Source: Ramazzottius varieornatus
Taxonomy: Eukaryota; Tardigrada; Eutardigrada; Parachela; Ramazzottiidae
Assembly (NCBI GenBank): GCA_001949185.1
Contig: BDGG01000001.1
Span: 1,422,263 to 1,486,262, forward strand
Length of the DNA stretch: 64,000 nucleotides
Direction: 5' to 3'
Positions 36,601 to 48,652 of this stretch are shown here, one piece after another. A program made the translations under genes and the position numbers. Under the pieces are notes generated by a model. That model was not told where the DNA came from. It saw nothing but the letters and a program-made list of their open reading frames with translations, and searched no databases. How positions within the stretch are numbered: position 1 is the first letter of the stretch; each line of letters starts with the position of its first letter.

Positions 36601-39179
36601 AACTTGCTCAGAACTTACCGAAGAACGAGAAAGTGAGTGAACAGTCACCGGAAATTATCTCGAAAGACGCGGAAGAGAATGTCAAGAAGTTTCTTCCGAA
36701 AGAAGCTCCGACTTATAACGTACCCTCTCCCAAAGTCAGTCAGTCGAAGCCAGGCGGTATTGAGATCTCTTCGATCAAGCAAACCAGCCAAGATAAGCCC
36801 GTCAGCGCACTTCCGGTCAGGACTTCGGTCAGCGTACCCAAACCAGGTAGCCAAAAAACAGCGAACCAACCGACTTCCGCCAAACCAGTCGATCAAGCCA
36901 AGCCCATCAGGCCTTCCGAACCTGTCAAGAAACCAGAAGCTCCCAAGCCCTTACTTCCCGCCGTCAAAGCTGAGCATCCTCTCTCGTGGCTTCCAGAAGC
37001 GAAGCGGAAGTCTACTCTCGGTCAGAAGCCGATTTCGGTCGGTCTAGATAAACCGAAGAAGCCCAGCGAACCTTTACCGTCACTTGGTCAAGTCAAGTTG
37101 AGCTCCTCGGCTACAGGAGCTGTTCCTGATGCCCCGAAAAATACGAAGCCTGCTGTACCGCCAGAAGCAAGAAAGAAACCTGTGGAGGTACCAGCAAAGA
37201 GTGGAATGGACAAGCCAGCAGCGGTGAAAGAAGCGTTACCGACAGCGCGAAAGACGCCGCCTCCCAGTTTTTGTTTTGCTGCCAAGCCTGAACCCGTCAA
37301 AACGGCCGAACAAGTTGCCACGCCAGTCCCTGTGACAAGTGTCCCTAGTGTGAAGGCTGTGAGTGAGCCAAAATCAAGAGATTCAGAGGCGGAATCCAGA
37401 GACTCGCAGAAAGATCACAAAGACAGTTGTAAGCCGTCGTCAAGCGGAAGTAAGAACGGAAGTCGACCCAGAAGCAGGAGTCGAGATCGCAGTGAAAGAC
37501 GAAGAGACAGAAGTCGAAGTCGGCACCGAGACCGAGACCGAAGAAGAGATGACTCCAGAGATCGAAAGAGGAGGGATGACTCGCGGGATCACGACAGAAG
37601 TAGCTCCAGCAGAAGAAGGGAAGACTCCACAGAACGAAGGAAAGATTCCAGCGACCGTTACAAGTCAAGGGCGGAACCTCGACCCCCTGCGGAGCCGCCG
37701 AAGGTCCGTGCTCCACCCCCTCCAGCAGATGGACCCCCACCACGTCGGGCACAGCCACCGCCCCCAGCCCCGCCTCCCCGATATGACAACCAGTCACGAA
37801 GCCGGGGTGGCTTTACCAACCATTTCCGTGCCGGAAGTCCGTCGCGCAGTTTCTTTCCACCAAACCAACCAAATCAACAACTGACCCAAGGTCGGCCTAA
37901 TCAACCAGTGGTGTTCAATCAAGTGGAGGACATCGAAGACGTGGAAATGGAGGACGTTGGTGCAGCTCGAGTAAACTACAGGGACCAAGCGCACTTCCAG
38001 CAAGACCTCCAGTATGAAGGTACGAGAAAGCCAGTATACTTTGATGGGGATGGTGTGATCGAGACAGCGAACAACGTCCAGGAGGAAGATTTGGATGGTT
38101 CCTTCGTAGAAGAGATGGACGATGAAATGATCGCTCAGCAGTGCGATCCCTTGTATGGTGCGCATTCTGGCGCACCTGCTCCGTTTCGGAATGTCTTCCT
38201 ACAAAATTTTTCTCCACAAAGTGCTTACAGCCAAGATAACTTTTATCCACAACAACAGGCAACACAATCACCAGTTTACAATAACGTACAGAACAGATAT
38301 GCTCAGAGTTATCCTGTGCAGCAGCCTCCAGCTCAGTTTGCTCCTCGAGGTTTCGGTGGTGGCGTGGCAGGTAAACTGTACGACGAGTACAGTAGGCAAG
38401 AAGCTCCGCAGAACTGGAACATTCCACGGACTGACGGTTATCAAAGCCCGGTAGTGCAAAACCCACGAGGAAGCCATTCGCGGCCGAACAGTTCAGATCG
38501 GCGTCAGGGCCTCTTCTCGCTCCCACCTGGGGAAGATCTACTTGAGTTAGCACCCGTCTTCTCACCTCCTCCAAGACAAGGTTTGCTCGAAGAGATTCCT
38601 CGTAATCACCTGACGAACCTTCGAGCCGCAGCAGTCGCGGAAGACCCGTACTACCAACCGCAGTTTCCGCCTCAACAGCCGTACGAGCAAGTGCCGCAGC
38701 TGTACACTCCGACGGTTCGACTTCGTGGACTTCAGCCGCAACAGCCTCAACCGAACCTTCAAGGTAGATTTCTACTTCCTTTTTCAAGTTTCCTCGTATA
38801 GTCGTGAGCTCGACAAACAGACTGGACAAGATTGTTTGCCATCGTTGCGCGCGTTTTCAGTTATGTTGGCTGGAAGCGTGCGCCACTTGGAAAAAGGATC
38901 CGGTCAAGTACGTCTGTCGGTATCCCATTTCGACTTTCATGTACCGTTACGGTTCTCTTCGCAGCTTACGGAGATCGACAGCTTAACCAGCAACCCAGAG
39001 ATCCTTTCTACGACCAGAACTCGTATCGCAGTGGCGCGAACAAGGTACGCTGAGATATTCCATGATGTAAGTCGCTGTGTTGTGCAACTTCAAACTGCAA
39101 TAGCAATGAATTGTTCTTTATGCAGGGGGTGCCGCATAGGCCTCACAATACATGGGTGGATGACAGCTGGAGATTGTAG
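33655..39179 (+). CDS. PCED1: PC-esterase (GDSL/SGNH) domain protein with a giant RS/Pro/Gln-rich C-terminus
   Basis: Ten exons join in phase: 33655-33702, 33753-33987, 34103-34320, 34390-34520, 34663-35002, 35197-35339, 35687-35933, 36225-38763, 38965-39044, 39126-39179 (1,344 aa). Residues of about 75-390 match the PCED1/FAM113 SGNH-hydrolase family: VLFIGDS (Ser nucleophile), TRSVYKDLV, FPEIVFMNSCLWD (N block), and DGTHWKPQAHRLFSYNIL, which supplies the catalytic Asp-His. The known human proteins are only about 430-450 aa. Here about 950 more residues follow: a KP/SKP-rich segment, an RS domain (SRSRDRSERRRDRSRSR onward, about 37470-37670), a polyproline block, an acidic VEDIEDVEMEDV stretch and a Gln/Tyr/Pro-rich tail. 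RS and Gln/Pro-rich sequence suggests nuclear or RNA-granule localisation (inference). Start ATG 33655 is tentative; the first intron is only 50 nt. Confidence 0.85.
35062..35109. repeat. short palindromic repeat family, copy in PCED1-like intron 5
   Basis: CAAGTGGCGCACGCGTTC, loop AGCCAGTTGTAACAGAAA, CATGCGCCACTT. Confidence 0.88.
35461..35508. repeat. short palindromic repeat family, copy in PCED1-like intron 6
   Basis: ATGGCGCACGCTTTC, loop ATCAAGTAACTCTGAGA, ATATGCGCCACTTGGG. Confidence 0.88.
38846..38890. repeat. short palindromic repeat family, copy in PCED1-like intron 8
   Basis: TGCGCGCGTTTTC, loop AGTTATGTTGGCTG, GAAGCGTGCGCCACTTGG. The left arm is partly decayed. Confidence 0.75.
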
Positions 39180-39501
39180 CATCGCTCCGAGATGAGGTAT
39201 TGTATATAAGACTTGACAAAGTTATAATGATGGATGTTATTACTTCCTGACCAAAGATTGCAGTATTAAGGCCTAAAATGGGACTTTCCCTCATCAAAGA
39301 ATGTCTGTTTTTCTTACCCAAAAGAAATTTACTCGTGAGTTCCATATCACTGTTTCCTTTACACTGCTTTCACTGCTGCAATCTCATCCGCTTCTCAATG
39401 GTCCAAGAGACTCGTACTTGAAAATTCGGTTAATATTGTGAATAGAAAATCTTCAGCGCTTTCGATCAAAATTCGGCGCATCTGAAAGAATGTAAGTTTT
39501 T
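39180..39501. other. intergenic, convergent 3' ends
   Basis: About 320 bases between the stops of the PCED1-like gene (+) and the Dpy-30 motif gene (-). Nothing else is recognised. Confidence 0.5.
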
Positions 39502-40675
39502 CTAGCGCATTGGTTTCAGAGCATTTTGCGAAGCTCTCTTTACACTTTGCTTCCTCTTCCTCGGTTCTTCCTGTATCCTCGGTTTACTCTGGTTCGGATT
39601 CGGAGTAGACTGCGTCGAACCCAGCTTGTTGTTTTGTGCGGCATTTGTCCTGTCTTTCGGCAATGGCGTGCTGAGGTTCTCCGAACTGTCTCTGTCAGAG
39701 GTCATTCCATTCGGTGAGCTTGTCAAGTTTCCTTCCGACCGTTTATCAATATGCAATTGATCAGCTAATAAGTACGCCGCCAGAAATTCCACGGGGTTCT
39801 TCGGTCTTCTCTTCAGTATTTCCGCTAAGCCCTGCGCTAACAACGGCCCAACCGTCGCTTCTAGGTAATCCGGTCCGGACATCATGGAAGCATTACTAGG
39901 GGTTAAAGGGTCTTTCTGTGATCCTTTCTGCCTGTTCCTCGAACTGATAACACGCTCTTTGAACTTTGCAGCGTATTCCATCTGAGCAGGGGATACAGTC
40001 AGTTCTTCATCAGAGGCCGCACTGCCGAGACTTGCACCTCGAGGTACAGATGCGACATCGGACCGGTCCGTGTTCGAGCCAGCTAAGGCTATTGTACTGT
40101 CGTGTAAGGGTTGCTTCTTTTGTTCGGTGGGAGCAAATTCGGTGGGGTTTTGTTTGTCATCGCGGAAGCTGGATCCATATTCCTCTTGGGACTGTTCGGG
40201 CCAGTTTTCTTCACTGACGTTGTCCGAAGCGCCATCTTGGACGGTGCTGTCGGCATCGGAAGAAGAAATATCGAATTCGGGGGTTTCGCTCGTGTAAGAA
40301 CGGCTATCGCTAGCGGTACTGCAAGTGGAGTCGTCGGCTGAAGGTGATTCCCTCACATCCAGAATACTTGCTGGATCTTTGTTACCTGCCCGTAGAAAAA
40401 ATTAACTGTAGAAGGTGTCTATAAATTCAATTTGTTCATTGCGATGTGTTTAACCGCTTAACAGCAAAGTCGATCCCCCTTTACAGAAGTTTATGAAGGT
40501 ATGACCGGTGTTTAAGTTAAATCATAGCGTTCTGATTTTCACCTGCTGCGGAATGAAGTTGTTCCCGATTCGAGGAGGAGGTAGTCGTGTTATGGTCAGT
40601 AGGCTGATTCCGCCGACTGTCGATCTCTTTGCTCTTTGTTTTTCCCAGCGGTTTTCGATTCCGGGCACCTTCCAT
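39502..40675 (-). CDS. Dpy-30 motif protein
   Basis: Two exons join in phase: 40675-40543 and 40385-39502 (338 aa). The start is MEGARNRKPLGKTKSKE. Near residue 230 lies DYLEATVGPLLAQGLAEILKRRP followed by NPVEFLAAYLLADQ. This is the helix-turn-helix Dpy-30 motif (family pattern YL...V.P.L..GL......RP.NP.EFLA.YLL), which dimerises and docks amphipathic helices in histone methyltransferase complexes and in ciliary radial spokes. The rest is disordered: an acidic Ser/Asp-rich N-terminal half and a basic C-terminus (EEPRKRKQSVKRASQN). It is much longer than the canonical about 100-aa DPY30. Whether it works in chromatin or cilia cannot be told from sequence; the basic tail would suit a nuclear signal. 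It is tail-to-tail with the PCED1-like gene. Confidence 0.82.
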
Positions 40676-43644
40676 TGTAGTTATATCCTCGTTGCTACTG
40701 CGCGCCGAAATTACATAGATGTAATTTGATATCGATTCGACATGAAGTGTCGCATTGTAAATGTCTTAACGTGTTGAATCATCAAGAACTTATATATGGG
40801 ATACTACAGAAAACCCAGCGACGGTCACGAGCCGTTCACAGAGTCGGCCGGGCGAGCAGATGTTGTGAAGCAACTGGGTTCCACCTAGAGCTGGCAAGAC
40901 TAAAAGTCCAGCGATGCACTCAACGGCGTTCCAGGAAACTATTGTGAAAACTGTTTCGCGCAGCGATACCGAACGTCCAAGTTTGCCAGTACTTCATGGA
41001 CATCCGTGGCAGAGAAAGCTAGAAGCTTGTGGACGTCATGTTACTCTAGTTGGTCAGTTTTCAAAAGACTCACTTTGTCAACCGGCAGCACGGACCGGTG
41101 CTTTTTCGTCTGGTATGGCGAGACATCAGCTCACGGATGTGCGGCAGTGACGTCACCGCGAAAAAGTTATAATTCAGCTAGAGGATAGTAGGGAGTATCG
41201 AAACTGGATTGTCTGTTAATTCTTCATCCATATGCGGATTAAACTGTGTATTTTGTGTCCTTCATCGTATTTTATCGAGTCCGAAGTTCAGGCAGTCATG
41301 AGACGTATGTATAGATTTTGCTATGAATATATAATCGGGTGAATGCGTAAATCTACAGTTGTAAACCCTCAACTGACCATGACAGCTCTGAATCACCTTC
41401 ATCTGAATTCGCTACCTCAGATGCTACCAGGCAAAAAGTAACATCTGCTGCGGTGTGTAATGGTAGAGTGCGCTGAGCTGTCTCGGTAGTTCTTGTAGGC
41501 CGACACCCTAGTAGACACAATGACGAGTAGAAAAAACAAACGTTATTGCAATGCGATGCTGACGCTTTCAGCGCCACCCTACACATCCGCACCCTGGCTA
41601 AAGTAGCGGGCTAACCACGCTCCTCCACCAGCTGGTGTCATGTCGATACTGTGCGTCACATAAAGTATGGAAGTAGCGAGAATGTAACTTTTGGACTGGG
41701 TTGAACAATCTTGGTGTACTCATACGTGTACGCAGAAAAGTGGGCGTTGCCAATTGACCAGTCTTTCTGTGTTTAACCACTGTGACGTCACGGTTTGTGC
41801 AAACGTGCATTGCTGCACGAGCTTTTGCCTTTCATGCGCGACAGCAGCGTCGATCAGGTGCCAAACCTTCTCTTCTTACTTTCTGCATCAGTGATTTGTG
41901 GAATACAATCGGAGAGTGGAATATAATCGGAGAGGCTCAACCGGCAGAAGAATTCATTTTCCCTTTCAAGCATATCTCGCTTCGCATCTGCTCTGTCCTG
42001 TCCGAATTGTAAAGTAAGACCAAGTTGGTCTTGTATAAAGTCTTCAGATTCTTCCGCTCGATCTGCTCCGATACACTTCCTTGTCTATTTCGATCTGATC
42101 GTCCCTTTCTAAAGTTCCGTTCATTAGTATCCATTGAGTTGAGAAGGTCATCCTTGTACCTTTGGGGATCAGCCTTGGAATTATTTGGACGATGGATAAG
42201 GAGAACCGCGGACTTGTGCGCGTGCCAGCACGGACCGGTAAGTGATTGTTTGAACCTTGGATATTTGTTAAAGAGATGCTGGTTATATTTACCTGGCACT
42301 TGAATTGAGTAATGAATCTCCTCACTGTCCGCTCAACAAACTACTTGATATAGTTGATACTTGGCTCCCAGTACGGAAACTCTAACTTTGAGCCGGGCAC
42401 GTAGTACTCGAACATCAAACCGCGTACTCGGTGAGGAAGGAAGAAAAAACGCAGGTTGCTATATACGAAATTGTTACCTTTCTTTTGTCTACATGAAGAT
42501 ATATTGACATATGATTGCTGAACTGCTATAACGGTGTACGTTTACCCGCAGTACGCTCCAGCTAATGCATATGATGTGTCGTATCGAGTCAAACAGTCAT
42601 CGCCAGTTTTTGCTTTCTGCTTCTTGGTAAACATATTCTAGCGGTATAAAGTTACCCACTTGTAAAGATCCAATTCTGCTTTACCGTTGCACGATTACTA
42701 ATACCATTACTCAGCTTGCATGTTTCTACTTTTGCCATGCTTTTGCTTTGCAGCAAGTTTTCAACAGTAGCCATCTTGTAGTATCGTCTAGCTCACCGCT
42801 TTTTGAACTGGATGGACTGTTCTTCACGAGCGGCGGATTATTTTTGCTGTGCAGCTCTAGTCATTGTTCCGATATACATTTTGTAGTTTCAAGTTCGCAT
42901 GTCATCAAGTGTTGCTTTTGACTTTTGATGTTTGCGTGCAATGTGTTCAACCGATATGAACTGAAGGGCGTTCGTGTGACCATTTTACATAGCACGCTCG
43001 GACCTCTACCACACTGAGACAAAGTGCACGCAAACACTTCCATCTTGGTTTTTGATCCCTACGCAATTTTTTCTCGAACAATCCTCCTTCGAGTCGATTA
43101 GAGGTAATTTTGTCAAATTTTCTATGAATTTTTTGATTACAGATTTTCTTATCGGTGACCGTCCGACTTTCTGAGTCTGTCAATTTGCAGTCGATCCTTC
43201 ACTTTAATTTTGAAATCCGACAACTCGATAACGTCAGATGGATACGGTCAAATAATACCGCTAGCTCGATCGAACACTGATATGTCCGTCGCCGGCTTAA
43301 CTCGTATTAATAGGGATAAATGCCGGCTGTTGAATTTATGGTGCTGTGCACAGTTGCGGCTCGCCTGATAGTCGTCTCATTTTCTTCCATCCTCACAACT
43401 GGTTTCTCGAAAGTCTCCCCGCTAGTCTTTCTTCAAAATTTCTTCCAGCTATCTAGCACAGCCATAAAATTTAATCCGTGCCGTAACGTCTCTCTTTTGT
43501 CCGTCCAGTAGATTCCCATCCGGGACTTGTGTGTATATTTCCTGGTGCTACAGAGTTTGCAGAGACAACAACCATTGTGTAAACCCAATTTGCCCGTTTG
43601 TTGTTTTAGCTTGGTTCTTTTCTGTTGCAGGAATATCAACAAAC
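40676..43644. other. 3-kb intergenic region, no gene recognised
   Basis: Only short open frames occur (e.g. 42025-42303 + and 41937-42299 -, which shadow each other). I see no domain and no clear repeat. A 5' UTR exon of the CH-domain gene probably ends upstream of the TTGCAG acceptor at 43625-43630. Confidence 0.45.
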
Positions 43645-46600
43645 ATGTCTGCCGGCGAGAAGATTAAAGCCTTACAGACTTGGTGTCAAAAAGTGACGGA
43701 CGGATTTGCCGGGGTGAGCATCACCAATTTCACAACATCCTTCCGCGATGGACTGGCCTTCTGCGCCATCATTGCGCGCTTCCGTCCAGATTTAATGTAA
43801 GTCTGATGGGGTAGTCTATCAATCCCAAAGACAAACACTTCGTTGACGCAATAATACAAACGATGCTTAAACGGCGGGCAGAAGTATAGTGAGGTCCAAG
43901 TTTACCGAATGAACGATATGTATGCTGTCGCCAGTGAGTTCCTCATTACGCAATATGTGCTTCTAACGATATTATTCAGTGAACGAGCGATAAGAACATT
44001 CGCCACAAGGCCAACATGTGCTTTTGTTTTTGATTGATCGACAAAGTACTTGTATGCAAAATTTTCCTTGAATTTTTCGATTGTGTCGAATATGGGAGGT
44101 TTCTCGAAATTTTCATGGTTGACGGTTCCGGCTATTGTTATGCACCACTCGAGCATCTCTTTCAATGATCTGCAGAGCATAATTACGGTCTTCGCACAAG
44201 TAATTGTCGAAAGAAAGCGAAAGCTCAAAGGAGGGTAATCTGTATACAGTGTCTATCTCTGCAACCGAAGATAACCAATTTAGTCTGCTGAACGAAAATA
44301 TGTATAATTAGTCCGAAGAGCTCAGACCGCTCAAACAGCACCGCGCGGTGACTTTGGCGTCTTTGACCGGCAGCGTTCAAATTTAACGACTTGAGGCTCT
44401 TCGGCTTTGCTTCGGACACCGAGCAGAAGAGCACGTTTTGCACCCATCAATTTTCGGCTGGGTAGCCTGGGTATAATTTATTGCGCGGCCTTTTAGTGAC
44501 AGTCGAGAGAGCAGGACAGTAGTCAAGGACTACACAACGAGCTCTTGGGTCCTCCTCACATTCACCAGAATGCTAAATTGATAGGACTGTAAACCGGTTC
44601 CGACCCTTCAATCAGTGGTCAATCCTGAGAAATCGACGGGCGACATGGGATGTTGTGTCCGTTGGACCAAATAGTTTACAACCTGTCGTCCCAAAAGGCC
44701 TTCCGGCTATTTTGACTGTTTTGAAATTGCGGTATTTCGTAATCCTTTAGTTTAAACCGAGGTTCTTTTCTTTTGCAGAGATTACGACTCGTTATCCAAA
44801 GGCGACATCCTCCACAACAATCAGCTAGTAAGTACTACGATGGAAAAAACCAAAGGGACAACGGAGTTTGATGCACGTTCGAAAAAGTAGCACTGCGGGA
44901 ATGCGTGACGTACTGTAGCAAAATGCTTGAAATTTCTTTCTTGCGGTCGAACTTCATACATACCATCAGTTGTACAAAAACTCATGTCTATGAAATCCGT
45001 AGCTGATTGGTTCATTGCAAAATGTGGCGTAAGGTATGGCGGTAATCTTTGTTGGACCGAGAAAGTCGAACGTTTACTCCGGAATGTATCGTCACGATCC
45101 AGGCTGTAGTTTGCCGGGTATTCATCACTGATGACATCCTGCATGGTCATTGTGATTTATGATCCTGCTAGCTCGCTTTACATTTACCATCAATGCGCTA
45201 AACAGAAGAGCGCAGGCAGTGGGAAGGTCCACGACACAAAGATAACAATTGTCAATTAACCGAACTCTGTCAGCGAGCAATCGGATAATTGAGTTGACGG
45301 TTCTTTGTTTTATTCATGATCTTATCGCTTCCTTCTTTGCTCTTCACAGGCTTTCGACGTCGCGGAACAGAAACTTGGCGTCCCTGCCCTCCTGGACGCC
45401 AAAGATTTGTGTCACTACAGCGTGCCTGACCGAAAATGCATCATCCTATACGTCAGCCAGGTTAGTCAAACAAGCGCTGAAAAAGCCATATACCACTGGG
45501 AGCTCGGACTGAAAAGTGCAAACCCGACCAGATCATTTTCCCGAATGGCGCACGTTTCCAATGCATTTGGCTGAAGCGTGCGCGACTTGAAAGAGCAATT
45601 AAGTCGAGTTTACTTTCCACAGTGGCACAAGTTTTCGTTATTACTGGTTGGAAATGTGCGCCATCTGGGAGAAGCAAGCCAGTCCGACAAGAATGCTTTC
45701 TGAAGTGACGCACTTTCGCTACGATATTGGCTGCAGGAGTGAGCCACTTGGACAAGCGATCTGTTCGACTATGTCAACCGAGCTGTATGTTTTCGCGACG
45801 TTGCTTTAGCATGTTTATTATTTTTGCGGCGTTCTACAATCAAGACCAAAGTGAAAAGGGACGATTCTCACATATGGGTTCATTGTTTGATTACACGCAA
45901 AATTCAATGAACGGGCATGAGCACGTTGTATAAATAGCTTTATCAGTGTTTATTATGGCTTCGTGCTTTCAAATCTGATTTACCTGACCTATTTATGTAT
46001 CCCCGTTTCTCTCCTTTGCAGCTTCACCTGCAGTTCCGTGGAATGAAGATACCAAGTAAGTATGCTGCCTGTTTGCACAGTTGCCCTCCTCCTATCTTCC
46101 ATTCGTCTCCATGCAAATAGACCTTTGGGTAGTGCCGGTAATTACATCCTATTACGTGTCACAGTACAAGTAGGGCAGATTATGGATTTTGCCCAGTGGA
46201 AAAAATTAGGTCTCCATCCAGCGATTATGATATCGGCATATAGCAATAATGACACGACGCAGGGAGGGCGCTGTTACTAGGTAGTCCCTGGCTCACGCAA
46301 CAGCTTAATAATGTTGGCCTCAATTCGCCTTCCCCTCCATCGGGAACACGATGGATAATTACCCTAGAAAAGAACGGGACACTTGAACGAATGAGGCAGT
46401 TGAGCGTATTTAACGGATTAGGTCCACTTCAGCGAAGACAATGAGCAAGTCTCCGTTTCAGCTACGCATACTCTTGCAGGGACCGTCAATCTGTACCTGG
46501 TGCGCTCTCAGACACTGTAGTTAGCCAGGCGGATATGGTAAACTGACAGGGAAGCTGGAAGAGGGCGCAAAGTTGATTTCCTTCCCAGTGGAAGGACTTT

Positions 46601-48044
46601 CTGCTCGAGGGTACTTTAGGGACTTGGTATTGCGACGACGACGGTGGTGGTCGTTTGCTTTCCTGTGCAGTGACTGCATCATAGGAATTAGATGGACACC
46701 AAAAGCGAGATCACAAGTGCGATATGTCAGGTAGAGGACGGCCACATAATTAGATTGCCATGAGCGAAGAAAGCGAAGGACAGCAGGTTGGACAGCATGC
46801 CAGACATTATGGCATCAATCGCAGGGCAGGTGAAGCTTTTTGTGATTTTGAGTGCGGTATGTTGGGGAGGGTAGACGTTACAAAAACAGAATCGAGGGTT
46901 TACAATGGTCGAGGACAATGGTACTTCAACCGTAGCTAAAAAATTTAGAAGTTACAGTATTATACACTGACCTTCAACCTGACCATTGTGATGTCGCAGT
47001 CTAATTATTTCTGCCTTCCAGGTCGGCACAAATCAGTACAGGCTGACAACGAGGAGCAGAATTATTTCAAGGTGAAGAATCTATCAACGCACTTGTATTA
47101 AAAGTGGCAATTCCTGATGTTTGCATTTTTCTACTGTTTTTCCACAAGATCAAGTTTGTTATTTGAGCATGGAAAAAATCATTTTCATGTTTCAAGTTCT
47201 TTCTTGCTTGTAGGATATCATCAGTCAACTGTCAACGGCAGAGCCATATCAGTCTCCGGCTGTGCCCTCCATCCGTCGTTCGGTGTCCGAAGACTTCAGC
47301 TCCAACTATAGCCCCGCAAGCTATGTGTCGCGTTCCATATCCTTCGTTAACACAGTCGAGTCCGTCTCCGAAGTACCCGACGAACCTTCGCTCGAAATCG
47401 TCCGGGCCGAAGTACACAACCGTTCCTACAGTTCCTCCACCTCTGAGACCGAAAGCGACTCGACGTGTTCCGCCACGTCCGTGTCGGCCAGTCCATCCAG
47501 TACATCTTCTTACAAGTCCTTTTCCTCATCGGACAATTCATTCTCCTCCGTTAACTCTTCTCCCGAAATCTTCAGTCCGAAAGCCATCGAACGCGAAGCA
47601 AAGGTTGATCTGGAAGGCCCCCAAACAGAAAGTCGACCAAAGCCGGCGTATGAGCGGACCCAGTCTTTGGCCGTAGTGACGTCGCAGCCGGCACCGGTGG
47701 TACGTCGTTCCATGCTGGACGTCCTGTCATATCCGCGAACAACACGGCCTCGTACGGTTCAGACTTGGTATGTTCCTACGACGAATAACAATGACACCGT
47801 TAAATCGACTGCGCCATCAATCTCATCCAGCTCTTCAAAAGTGGCGCACTTGCTCAAGTCATTCGACAATCATCGAAATGTCGTCAAGGATCCTTCATCA
47901 GTCAACCCACCCTTGTACAAATCTAGCGCAACAATGAGTATGACGCCGAAGTACTCTAGACAAACGTCGTTGACGACTGCGCCTGAAACTCGCCTCACAG
48001 CGGTAAGGAAAGATAGATCAATTCGAGCACAAGTGACAATTTGA
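43645..48044 (+). CDS. calponin-homology (CH) domain protein, MICAL-L/EHBP1 type
   Basis: Six exons join in phase: 43645-43796, 44779-44827, 45350-45460, 46022-46055, 47022-47071, 47214-48044 (408 aa). The N-terminus is a single type-2 CH domain: [12 protein letters not shown], then [68 protein letters not shown]. These are the signatures of MICAL, MICAL-L, smoothelin and EHBP1 CH domains, with the closest feel to MICAL-L. Type-2 CH domains alone bind actin weakly or act as protein-interaction modules. The last exon is disordered and Ser-rich ([20 protein letters not shown]). No LIM or bMERB (Rab-binding) domain follows. A GTAAGG donor at 48003 with acceptor before 48111 offers an alternative end of two codons (His-Ile-stop at 48119). 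Intron 3 holds three tandem copies of the palindromic repeat. Confidence 0.87.
45543..45751. repeat. three tandem copies of the short palindromic repeat in CH-gene intron 3
   Basis: Copies at 45543-45589 (ATGGCGCACGTTTCC / GAAGCGTGCGCGACTTG), 45621-45670 (AGTGGCACAAGTTTTC / GAAATGTGCGCCATCTGGG) and 45703-45751 (AAGTGACGCACTTTC / AGGAGTGAGCCACTTGG). They are spaced about 80 bases apart and diverged from one another. Confidence 0.82.
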
Positions 48045-48119
48045 ACGACATGGAATCATGGATTTTTGATTTACGAGGCCTCTAAAATTCGGCTTTGTTA
48101 TTTTTTGCAGCACATCTGA

Positions 48120-48652
48120 AGAAAACCACACCACCACGCCGTTCCGTCCTTCTCATACGTAGATGAAAAGATGATTGATAGTCGTTATAATCGGACCAAT
48201 CAAATTTGTCATGGTTTTTCCTGAGCTTTAGATCTTTTGAAAATTTTCCGATCGTGTGCTGTATCTTCAAATACAATACTAAATTAGAGTAACTAAGATC
48301 TAATATCTATACTGTAGGGAGTAACGTGCATGTGGGAATTTCGTGGTTGTTGTTGTTGAGTTCGTCCTTCTTCAAAACTGTATCGGGTGCTGCCACCTCG
48401 TGGTTATACGCTCGGCTATGAATCCCTATAAGAAATTCGATCTCTAGCAATGGGCTGTCCTGTAAGCAATTAAAAACTGCGCTGAACCGAAATCTCTTCG
48501 CTCTATTTACTTGGCCTTGTGTGGTAAAGATTCGTGCAAGAACTGACTAGCGACAAGAGCAACAACCTTCTTACCACAAGTCTCTGTAGACAACGGGCAG
48601 GGTGCCAGTGCTTAATTTTGGGAAGGACGTCCTTCCTACTTATTCCGGGGGA
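48120..48652. other. intergenic, nothing recognised
   Basis: About 530 bases between the CH-domain gene and the secreted-protein gene, both on the plus strand. It should hold the latter's promoter; no motif is obvious. Confidence 0.45.

Noticed and set aside
45543-45751. CRISPR-like array
   Set aside because: There are three spaced repeats, but they are diverged palindromes in a eukaryotic intron, with further single copies elsewhere in introns.
47323-47676. Second plus-strand frame within the CH gene's last exon
   Set aside because: It is a shadow frame of the Ser-rich exon; only the frame continuing from the CH exons keeps phase.
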